Assembly: GCA_958430865.1 (NCBI GenBank) | Contig: CAUDNR010000826.1 | Location: forward strand, 1 to 11,352 | Direction: 5' to 3' | Length of the DNA: 11,352 nt | Source of the DNA: Entrophospora sp. SA101 | Taxonomy: Eukaryota > Glomeromycota > Glomeromycetes > Entrophosporales > Entrophosporaceae | Part shown: positions 1-7,696 of the stretch, piece after piece | Layout of the letters: every line of letters starts with the position of its first letter | Position numbering within the stretch: the stretch's first letter is position 1 | Translations under genes and position numbers: made by a program | The notes under the pieces: model-generated | Databases searched by the model: none | Told to the model about the DNA's origin: nothing | The model's input: only the letters and a program-made list of their open reading frames with translations

Positions 1-115
1 TTTACAACAAACAAAAATCATGTGACCATAAAATTTTTATTGCATTTTTGATTGGGAATTTTTCCCAAAATTGGCGGCGTGGCGCAGAAAGTTGTGGGAC
101 TAAGTGACTTGCACT

Positions 116-472
116 ATAGAAAAATGTACAATTAGCTCACAAAGATTTATTGAATTTTGGCCCCAAAAAATTTATAATGACAAAAAAGGAAATGATAATC
201 TTACAAAATTTTTTTTTTTAAATTTCCATTTCATTTGAATTAGGATTTGAAAAATGAACATCTTTATGAGGTTCCTATACAAATTTTCTAATTTTTTTAT
301 ATAAATATAATTTTTTCTAAATCTATATTAATTGGAATAATATTAATGTGATCATTATGATTAAAGTTATTATTTTTTAAAAGATTAAAAGATTCTTCTT
401 CACCATCAGATTTCATTGAAACAAAAACCTTTCCTTTGTTTTCAGGCAGGTTGTTAAATCTAAAATGATGAT
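116..472 (-). repeat. Inverted copy of the transposon 3' end (left arm)
   Basis: This arm is the reverse complement of 2692-3049. It therefore carries, in antisense, roughly the last 85 codons of the transposase, its stop codon and the 3' terminal sequence. Visible differences between the arms are base changes near 124, 267-285 and 350, a poly-A/T length difference near 209-220 (11 against 10) and another near 310-316 (6 against 8). The arm stops inside the GAT/ATC microsatellite shared with APN2: transposon identity runs to 472 and APN2 identity starts at 465. It cannot encode an independent product. Confidence 0.85.
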
Positions 473-498
473 GATGATGTTGATGTTGATGTTGTTGA

Positions 499-532
<34 letters not shown>

Positions 533-1378
533 GATGTTGATGAAAAAGATGATGATGATTCTTGACATTTTGGAGTGGCTATATTCTCTTCAATATCAAT
601 TATTTTAATTGGTTTATCATTTTTCTCTAATGAAGCTTTAAAAAATGTTGTAAGAGTAGGTTGATTCGGAATTGTTGAATTTGTTTTTTTAGCAATACAA
701 TTTAGTGACTTTATTGAAGTTTTTTTCAGCATGGAAGTTGGTTTAGAGGGAAATTCTTGTGAAATTTTTTCTTTTTCAAAAAGAATGGTTTCAACAGAAC
801 TACTAACATTAGAATTATCAATTATCTTAACATTTGCAATCTCATCGTTATTCATATTTGATTTATTAAAAAAGCTTTGTAATTTAGTCTGATTAAAGAA
901 TTTGGACAGATATTTGGCACAAAGTTTTGGTGCCTCTAGCTTGTTTTGTGTAATGTATGAGTTAGAACTAATCAAATCAGAAAGCCTAATTTTTTTACCA
1001 TTCTCCTCAATTTCATCATAGAGTTCGCAAGAAACTGGACAATGATCAGAGCCCATTATTTGTTGTTTAACATCACATGATTTCATCCATTTTACCATTC
1101 CTTTACTAACAAGTATATAATCCAATCGTGTACCTATTGGGATAATAAGAAATTAATTTTATATCTTATAGTAAATACAATAAAAAGCCTATTCTTGATA
1201 GTATAATTTACCATAATTTGCAGGTCTTATTATATATTAAAATTATGTATTTTATAAAAAGTTGATAAGATTGAAATAATATAAAATTTAATAACATAAC
1301 ATTATAATATATATATTCATAAAATTAAACTTACCTAGCATTTATAAGAGTATTCCAACCTGGAAATATACATTTGAT
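465..1378 (-). pseudogene. Captured fragment of APN2/APE2 (exons 4-5 and truncated exon 6)
   Basis: This is a 914-bp copy of 4727-5640 with a constant offset of 4262. I found no differences in exons, introns or the TTG/GAT microsatellite. It contains copies of the 25-nt exon 4 (1335-1359), the 14-nt exon 5 (1212-1225) and exon 6 from 1133 downwards, all with splice sites. Introns are retained, so capture was at DNA level, not by retroposition. The exon 6 reading frame stays open through both PIP boxes and the Ser/Thr tract. It then runs over the junction into transposon sequence and stops at once at TAG (460-462). The catalytic N-terminal half and the C-terminal GRF finger are missing. It is antisense to the neighbouring transposase. 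I see no evidence that it is expressed. Confidence 0.9.
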
Positions 1379-1403
1379 ATTTTTGAAAGCACAACTTTTG
1401 GCA

Positions 1404-2948
1404 ATGGAAATAGAAAATAAAAATTTTAAAGAGTCTTCTGAAAAAATTCCTCAAAGAATAAATTATCAATTTTGTTTTAATTCAACATATTCTCTTTGCA
1501 AACCAATATTTTTAATGTTATACAATATAAGTGATCATAAATTTGAAAATATTGTAAAACATTTACACAATGAAGGAATAAGTGAATGAATTCATGGAAA
1601 CACAGGAAGAGCTCCTATATATAAAACTAAAGTCAATATTGATGAAAATTTAAAATTCATTGTAAGAAATTTTCTAAATCAATATTCTTTAATACATGGG
1701 TTACCTTCACCAATGAGACATAGAAATGATTCTGGAGCATTTATTTATCTTCCTACTGATAAAAGATTTATATCTGTGTATAAAGAATTTAAAGAATTTT
1801 ATTTAGAAAATATTTTGAAAGTTGAATCTGAAAATGATTTAAAAGAGGAAAAAATTATTTCTTACAATTCTTTTAGAAGATTATGGAATGAACTAATGCC
1901 TAATTTAAAATTTCAGCCTCTTGCAAGTGATTTGTGTGATAATTGTGTTCAATTTAAATCAAAATTGCAATTAGCAAAAAGAAATATTGATGAATATAAT
2001 AATGTTGAAGCTGAATTTAATGAACATAAAAAAATGGCAAACCTTGAATGTGATCATTATAATAATAATATTGAATTAAGTAAAAATGATTTATCAATTG
2101 CACATATTTGTTATGATTGGGCACAAAATGTCACCATTCCTTATTCACCTCAACAAGCAGGACCATTATATTTTTTATCAGGTTATGCTGTTCATTTATT
2201 TGGAGTTTGTAAAACTGAAGGAGGAATAAATAAACAATTGAATTTTTTAATAGGAGAAGATGAGCTTCCTCAAGGCACATCTAAAGGAGCAAATACTACT
2301 TTGAATTTAGTTTATCAAGCTCTGCAAATATTTGCAAAGAATGGTAAAAAAAAATTGCATATAACTTGTGATAATTGCTCTGGACAAAATAAAAATAACT
2401 TATCTCTTTGGTTTTGGACTTGGATAATAATGCTGGGTTGGTATGAAGAAATTACAGTTAATTTTATGATTCCAGGACATACAAAATTTATATGTGATTC
2501 TTTTTTTGGTCATATAAAAAAATTATATAGAAAAAGTAAGATTAATCAGATTAATGATATTGAAGAGATTGTTAAAGATTCTTCAGAAGGAAATGAATCA
2601 ATACAATATAAAAATGGTTTAGGGTGGAAATGGTACAATTTTGGAGAATTATTTGAAAAAAAATTTAAAACTTTACCTAATATAAAGCAATATCATCATT
2701 TTAGATTTAACAACCTGCCTGAAAACAAAGGAAAAGTTTTTGTTTCAATGAAATCTGGTGGTGAAGAAGAATCTTTTAATCTTTTAAAAAATAATAACTT
2801 TAATCATAATGATCCCATTAATATTATTCCAATTAATATAGATTTAGAAAAAAAATTATATTTATATAAAAAAATTAGAAAATTTGTAGAGGAACCTCAT
2901 AAAGATGTTCATTTTTCAAATCCTAATTCAAATGAAATGGAAATTTAA
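1404..2948 (+). pseudogene. DDE-type transposase with 'DNCSGQNKNN' motif, interrupted by one in-frame TGA
   Basis: One frame runs from ATG 1404 to TAA 2946-2948 (514 codons plus stop), broken only by TGA at 1587-1589. The downstream part (from ATG 1713) is 411 residues. Its features, numbered from that ATG, are a Cys pair (LCDNC, residues 75-78) that may bind zinc, HICYDWAQN (D135), ITCDNCSGQNKNN (D220) and PGHTKFICDSFFGHIKK (D262). Three spaced acidic residues in these motifs match the DUF7869-type proteins found in transposons of fungi and invertebrates, thought to have an RNase H-like fold; I know this family from memory. Before the stop, the 61 residues also look family-like, and the frame resumes with IHGNTGRAP. 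A CGA-to-TGA change (Arg) would explain the break. The ATG is only 26 bp after the APN2 junction, so the original N-terminus and promoter may be lost. The low-GC coding resembles the host genes. Confidence 0.75.
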
Positions 2949-3049
2949 AAAAAAAATTTTGTAAGATTATCATTTCCTTTTTTGTCATTATAAATTTTTT
3001 GGGGCCAAAATTCAATAAATCTTTGTGAGCTAATTGTACACTTTTCTAT
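2692..3049 (+). repeat. Right terminal arm of the transposon (3' end)
   Basis: This is the native 3' end of the element. It includes the last ~85 codons of the transposase, the TAA stop (2946-2948), a 10-nt A run just after the stop and the terminal sequence ending TTTTCTAT. It pairs with the left arm 116-472 in inverted orientation. Complementarity stops at 3049/116, where the flanks become unrelated. Confidence 0.85.
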
Positions 3050-3184
3050 TAATTGAATGTTGACAAAAATTATACCAAATTATAATCATCACTTCAAAGA
3101 ATATAATGGTGTCAATAACTCATTTTGGGGTTTTTGAGCCCGAAGCACCTTTTTGCTAGGATGGAACCCATATGTCAGTGCCCT

Positions 3185-3340
3185 AAGTCAGCAAGTAGGC
3201 TGTGTGTCACATAAAGGAATTGACAGTAAGTCAGTGAGTAAGCTGTGTGTCATATAAAGGAACTATCCAGGCAAGTAGGCCATAAGATAGTGGAATCAAC
3301 TGTAAGTTAGTGAGTAGGCTGTGTGTTGAACATAAAATAA
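3185..3340 (+). repeat. Degenerate short tandem repeats
   Basis: A motif close to AAGTCAGTGAGTAGGCTGTG recurs at 3185, 3228 and 3304. The first two are followed by TGTCAYATAAAGGAA; the third by a TTGAACATAAAA variant. Spacing is 43 bp and then 76 bp, and a partial unit (GCAAGTAGGC) at 3271 repeats 3191-3200. The block is more GC-rich than its surroundings. I see no reading frame in it. Confidence 0.6.
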
Positions 3341-3750
3341 CCTATCAAATAGGAAACTCATATTGCATGCTTGCAGTACATATGTGGTATCAACTCAAAA
3401 TTATGATATTTGACATTGACCCCTTTCCCATTGTCCATGCTCCATATATGGGCATATAATTTGTTTAGGGTTGTCTAAAGCCAAAATAACATTTAGATAG
3501 AATGTCCGAACAGTAAAGATTTGCTTTAAAGATCATGTGGATATACACAAAACCATGGTCTCAATTGCCTAAATGTCTAAAGTAATTTATATTTTAGACA
3601 TCCTAATTTAAATTATCTAATACTAAATATTTGGATGCCCATAATGGGGCATAGTTTTTGTAAATGAAAATTACTAAAAGAAAATAGTGAACAATTTTTT
3701 TAATTTTATTATTTTTTATTTGATTTCAAGATGATAATGGTAGGTGTCAA
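3341..3750. other. Non-coding AT-rich stretch, nothing recognised
   Basis: No convincing reading frame is present on either strand. A weak imperfect inverted similarity links the segment around 3445-3462 (CCATATATGGGCATATAA) and 3633-3655 (GGATGCCCATAATGGGGCAT), which could be the remains of a small inverted-repeat element. The match is too short to call one. Confidence 0.3.
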
Positions 3751-4174
3751 TCCTTTAACTATTCCCAGAACTTTAACATGCCTGCCAATCACATGGTACT
3801 TGAACATCCTACTTGTTTACATAGTGAACTTAATCAGTGGTTAAGCCTTCATCTAAACCATAAAGTTCCACCCATACTTTTGATTTTATAGTTTTCCTAA
3901 TTGTGCTGAATTAGCTGATAAAGCTGAAGCATTACAAGTAACTTTAAATAGTTTATTTTCTGATAATTTGGTAAGATTTGTTATTAATAATAAAATTTAA
4001 TTGTTCATCCTTTTTTTTATAATTCTCATAAATGATTTTATTTTTTTAAATAAGGTTTTTATTTATCATTAGAAAGAGGAAGATGCAAGACAGGCTTGAA
4101 AAGAAGCTAAAGAAGCAGTACTTGCTAAACAATTATTAAGTGACATTCAAGTCAGTTTTTATGGAAAGATATAA
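3751..4174 (+). pseudogene. Decayed or fragmentary spliced gene, unknown product
   Basis: Three pieces with protein-like composition line up on the + strand. An open frame at 3751-3888 ends at TAG 3889-3891. A second piece (3893-3970, 26 codons beginning FPNCAELADKAEALQ) is shifted by one base, follows TTTTATAG and ends at a GTAAGA donor. A third (4073-4174) follows an ATTAG acceptor in the right phase. The third piece has a TGA at 4097-4099, then continues in frame with KEAKEAVLAKQLLSDIQ to TAA at 4172-4174. The helix-rich Ala/Lys/Glu content looks like a real protein, possibly coiled-coil. I do not recognise it. It ends 47 bp before the APN2 stop on the other strand. Either it is a relic or the true C-terminus is the TGA. 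Confidence 0.4.
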
Positions 4175-4221
4175 AAAATTTTAACCAAAGATAATGAGTA
4201 AACTTTACTCAGAAAGGAATG

Positions 4222-4760
4222 TTAATTTGTTTGTTTCTTGATTATTTTGTTGCTTTTTCTATCATCTTGTCTGAGTTTTAATCTTTTTGTTGGCAAAGAT
4301 GAATTTCTTGCCCATTCAAAATAATCACATTGATTTTCTGGTGATGATCCAACCAGTCTCAAAAACAATTTTAATTTAAAAATATGCTTGTAAGTTAAAG
4401 TTTTTTGTTTATAAAATAAAGAAATAAATAAAACCAACACATCCATTTAACATACCTTGAACATGAAAAGAAATATCGTCCTTCATTTGGTCCATTTTTG
4501 TTAACTCTATATTTTTTACATGGTTCTCCATGCACCTTACATTTAGGAATTGCTTTGGGCATAAATATCATATTCCATTGAGACATTATATCAGATTTAT
4601 GTTCAGAATTTTTATCATCTTCTATGCATTCTTCAGAACTATTCTCTTTTATAATTTTTTTGATCTCTTCATCCATTGAGTTTTTCAGCAACTCTTCATT
4701 CTGGAACAACAAAAATGATGATGATGATGATGATGATGATGTTGATGTTGATGTTGTTGA

Positions 4761-4794
<34 letters not shown>

Positions 4795-6632
4795 GATGTT
4801 GATGAAAAAGATGATGATGATTCTTGACATTTTGGAGTGGCTATATTCTCTTCAATATCAATTATTTTAATTGGTTTATCATTTTTCTCTAATGAAGCTT
4901 TAAAAAATGTTGTAAGAGTAGGTTGATTCGGAATTGTTGAATTTGTTTTTTTAGCAATACAATTTAGTGACTTTATTGAAGTTTTTTTCAGCATGGAAGT
5001 TGGTTTAGAGGGAAATTCTTGTGAAATTTTTTCTTTTTCAAAAAGAATGGTTTCAACAGAACTACTAACATTAGAATTATCAATTATCTTAACATTTGCA
5101 ATCTCATCGTTATTCATATTTGATTTATTAAAAAAGCTTTGTAATTTAGTCTGATTAAAGAATTTGGACAGATATTTGGCACAAAGTTTTGGTGCCTCTA
5201 GCTTGTTTTGTGTAATGTATGAGTTAGAACTAATCAAATCAGAAAGCCTAATTTTTTTACCATTCTCCTCAATTTCATCATAGAGTTCGCAAGAAACTGG
5301 ACAATGATCAGAGCCCATTATTTGTTGTTTAACATCACATGATTTCATCCATTTTACCATTCCTTTACTAACAAGTATATAATCCAATCGTGTACCTATT
5401 GGGATAATAAGAAATTAATTTTATATCTTATAGTAAATACAATAAAAAGCCTATTCTTGATAGTATAATTTACCATAATTTGCAGGTCTTATTATATATT
5501 AAAATTATGTATTTTATAAAAAGTTGATAAGATTGAAATAATATAAAATTTAATAACATAACATTATAATATATATATTCATAAAATTAAACTTACCTAG
5601 CATTTATAAGAGTATTCCAACCTGGAAATATACATTTGATCAATTTAATATTATGTCCATTTTGCAGGGGAGGGGTAAATATATTTTTGACATAAAAAAC
5701 TTACATGTGTACATTCCTTCCTCATTTGGATGAAATATTCTGAATAAATCGATCATTGGACCATTTGGTGCTAAAAAGCCATCAAACCATTTTCTTGCAG
5801 GATGGTCTTCAAAAGAATCCATTTTTTGATCTTTAATTGCTTTCTGTGGATCACAATGATCGATTTTTTGATGTGTAATATTAATATCACCAATAATTAT
5901 CACTTGTCTACCATCATTTAATAAAGCTTCCACACGATTTTGTAAAACTTTAAAGAATTTCATTTTGAATGTAAGTCTATCTGAATTTGATTCATGTGGA
6001 CAATAGACATTAAAAAGTACAAAAAACTTAAAGTCTAATAAAACACATCGTCCTTCTGAATCAATTTCCAACAGTTCTTTTGCACCATATTTGTTTGTGG
6101 TCGTAGATTCAATCCGTTTATCCATATTACTTTTAGAAATTTGATTTTTAGTGTTTGATGTCTCATAAAATTCATTAAGAATTCCTGAAATCCCTTCCTC
6201 AGCAGCAATTGGACTTATTTTGTTAGTTTTAACATAAGTAACCACACCTGAACGTGCTGTTTTGTCTTTTGTAAAAGAAAAATAAGCATCATAACCAGGA
6301 ATTATAGCCATCGTTGCTTCCAATTTGTCCAAAGTAATTTTTGTTTCTTGAAAGCATATTATATCCGCTTCAAGTGTATCTAATAAAATCTTCTCACATA
6401 TTACAAATTAGACCTATTTGACAGCCATAGGTTTAATAATATACTTCTCAAATCAATAAATATAAAACTAACCTGATAACTTTTATCCTTATACCAACTT
6501 TTTTTAAAAATATACTAAATTTTTTTAGTTATAGTAGCAATAACACACAAAATAAATTTGCAAGTTAGTTACTTACGGGTGATATTGAATTACAGCTCTC
6601 AAACCATTCACATTCCAGGTGAGTAATCGCAT
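4222..6632 (-). CDS. APN2: DNA-(apurinic/apyrimidinic site) endonuclease 2 (ExoIII/APE2 family)
   Basis: Class II AP endonuclease and 3' phosphodiesterase/3'-5' exonuclease of nuclear base-excision repair. Seven exons on the minus strand are inferred from phase-consistent splice sites: 6632-6577, 6497-6473, 6392-5705, 5621-5597, 5487-5474, 5395-4456 and 4357-4222, giving 627 residues. The start is ATG at 6632 (MRLLTWNVNGLRAV). Visible catalytic residues are N7 and N9 (WNVNG), E43 (CFQET), Y157 (VYCPHE), D196/N198 (IGDIN), D274 (LDYIL) and D299/H300 (GSDHCPV). An unstructured region carries two PIP boxes, QTKLQSFF (351-358) and QPTLTTFF (427-434), then a Ser/Thr run (about 462-500). The C-terminal GRF zinc finger (about 553-598) has C555, H558, C581 and C593, ending CDYFEW. 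The last 29 residues are basic. Family members are usually about 500-600 residues, so the length is slightly high because of low-complexity sequence. It diverges from the claudin-like gene. Exon borders are inferred without transcripts. Confidence 0.92.
4711..4806 (-). repeat. Coding trinucleotide microsatellite encoding a Ser/Thr tract
   Basis: A GAT/TTG-type repeat block on the + strand reads as TCA/ACA codons on the minus strand and makes the Ser/Thr homopolymer of APN2. The captured copy (465-544) has the same TTG-array length, but its outer GAT array is cut by the transposon junction. Long open frames on the + strand here (4624-4827, 4676-4870) are repeat shadows. Confidence 0.85.
5474..5487 (-). 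other. APN2 micro-exon 5 (14 nt)
   Basis: ACCTGCAAATTATG lies between a TAAG acceptor and a GTAAAT donor. With the 25-nt exon 4 (5597-5621) it completes CWNTLINARPANYGTRLDY, the conserved loop before the catalytic DY of APE2 proteins. Automated prediction would probably miss it. An identical copy with both splice sites is at 1212-1225. Confidence 0.85.
6473..6497 (-). other. APN2 micro-exon 2 (25 nt)
   Basis: Acceptor AAAAAAAG precedes TTGGTATAAGG, and donor GTTAGT follows CAG. It supplies WYKDKSYQ, which joins ..QYHP from exon 1 to KILLDTLEAD of exon 3 and restores the conserved HPW..KSY..LL..LEADI pattern of the family. Phases fit exactly (2 nt in from exon 1, phase 0 out). Confidence 0.85.
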
Positions 6633-6665
6633 ACTAACAATTTCCGATATTATAATAAAAAACAA

Positions 6666-6995
6666 TAGCGTAGTGGGACATTTGATTTCACCGACTAAAT
6701 TTTGTGATTATCACCCTTCCAGATATCACGCAATAATTAAAATTTTATTGGCTTGAAGATCGTTACGCAAAACAAAAATGGAAGGAAATTTAGTTCGAAT
6801 GGAATCACTTAATATAAGTTAATTGAAGTAATACGAGTTAATAACTTAAGGATATTTTTATAATAACATTCTCTAATTAATCAAAATGTATAAGTGATCT
6901 ACTTTCAAAACAATTCTTTTGAATAAAAGAAAACACTCAAATCAATACTCAAAACTATTTGTCAGTAAGATTCCCTATTCAATCTGATCCACATA
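6666..6995 (+). repeat. Dispersed repeat, copy A
   Basis: This aligns along its length with 10457-10904 in the same orientation. Landmarks shared are GGACATTTGATTTCA, TTTTATTGGCTTGA, ATTACGCAA-like, AACAATTCTTTTGAATAAAA and AACTATTTGTCAGTAAGATT, ending TCTGATCCACATA. I judge identity as roughly 75-85% outside indels. It stops exactly at TA, followed by CAGTC. It has no reading frame of note and lies directly upstream of APN2. Confidence 0.8.
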
Positions 6996-7160
6996 CAGTC
7001 AAACCTCTTTATAACGGTCCTCTTTATAGCGGATTTTCGTTATACCGAACAAATTTTTGTTGCTGTTTTTTTTACTAAATAAAAAAATCCGTTATAACGA
7101 ACTATATAATAACAACAACAACAATAATAAAACTTCGTAATTCCGTATAACGAACATTTG
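6994..7160. mobile_element. Pogo/Fot-like (Tc1-mariner) terminal fragment or MITE relic
   Basis: After a TA (6994-6995) the sequence CAGTCAAACCTCTTTATAAC begins. This is the typical start of pogo/Fot-type terminal inverted repeats, which insert at TA. Further in, CGTTATAACGAAC-like motifs recur in both orientations (7048-7060, 7090-7104, 7146-7156), as in such termini. A matching right end (GAGGTTTGACTG-TA) is not found in the window, so this is a truncated or very diverged element. No transposase is present. Confidence 0.5.
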
Positions 7161-7696
7161 GTGAAATTTTTTTATGTATTAGTAATTAATTACGATAATT
7201 ACGTATTACGTACTTACGGTAATTAGGCAATTACCATCCCATGTATAATAAAAACACTTTTGTAGTCAGAAATTAAACAGTATGTTAAATTGTTCATTTG
7301 GTTGTTGGTATAGAACTGAGGTTTTGTTTATTTTGCTTTGGTATAAAGCAAAAGTTTTGACATTGGTTAACCGGTGTAGTGTTAACAACAGTTTGCATTA
7401 ATTTCGTAATTACGATATTCTAATATTTGAAAGATCCGAATCATCATCAATATTTTGTGTAGAAAAGTTTGATTAAATAGGTCCTGTATTGGTGTCATAG
7501 AATTCGCATCAATTTACATCACTACTTTGGTTTTAAGCAGGGACTTCAATTAAGAAGTCAGGTTAATTGTTTTGAAAAAAAAAATTTATTTGCTAGTTGT
7601 ACTATTTCCCAACCTGATTTTTAAAACTGATCACATGACTATAAAAATTCTCTTTTTTTCATAATAGTTACCATTATCTTTATCATTACTATTACT

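Larger units (their letters stand above)
116..3049 (+). mobile_element. Chimeric DNA transposon with two inverted 3' ends and captured APN2/APE2 fragment
   Basis: The outer boundaries are the limits of a long inverted repeat. Positions 116-472 are the reverse complement of 2692-3049, and both outer ends read ATAGAAAA inwards. I count about three mismatches and two homopolymer-length differences in roughly 357 bp. Inside, in order, are the inverted copy of the element's own 3' end, an exact copy of a host DNA-repair gene segment (465-1378), and the transposase coding region (1404-2948). The genuine 5' end of the element is therefore missing and replaced. No clear target-site duplication is visible: the left flank ends ..CACT, and the right flank continues TAATTG, with a TTAA at 3049-3052 only on the right. 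That fits a rearranged element rather than a simple insertion. Superfamily assignment rests on the transposase alone. Confidence 0.8.
6633..7696. promoter_or_regulatory. Shared divergent upstream region of APN2 and the claudin-like gene
   Basis: This 1,064-bp intergenic region must hold the promoters of both genes. It contains repeat copy A (6666-6995), starting 34 bp upstream of the APN2 ATG, and a pogo-like terminal fragment (6996-about 7160). The rest is AT-rich with scattered TACG/ATTACG-like motifs at 7190-7225. I see no clear core promoter elements. Confidence 0.5.

Noticed and set aside
74..112. tRNA-like A-box sequence (GTGGCGCAG) in the left flank
   Set aside because: No cloverleaf, anticodon arm or B box (GGTTCRANTCC) follows; the sequence is interrupted by the element at 116.
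3445..3655. Possible MITE with GGGCATA/TGCCCAT ends
   Set aside because: The inverted match is only about a dozen bases with mismatches and there is no target-site duplication.
4624..4870. Two + strand ORFs with Asp/Val or Met/Leu runs
   Set aside because: They are readings of the GAT/TTG microsatellite on the strand opposite APN2 exon 6; they have no other content.
7041..7160. Array-like GTTATAACGAAC words considered as a CRISPR or satellite
   Set aside because: Spacing is irregular and words occur in both orientations, as expected in pogo-like termini; the window is eukaryotic.
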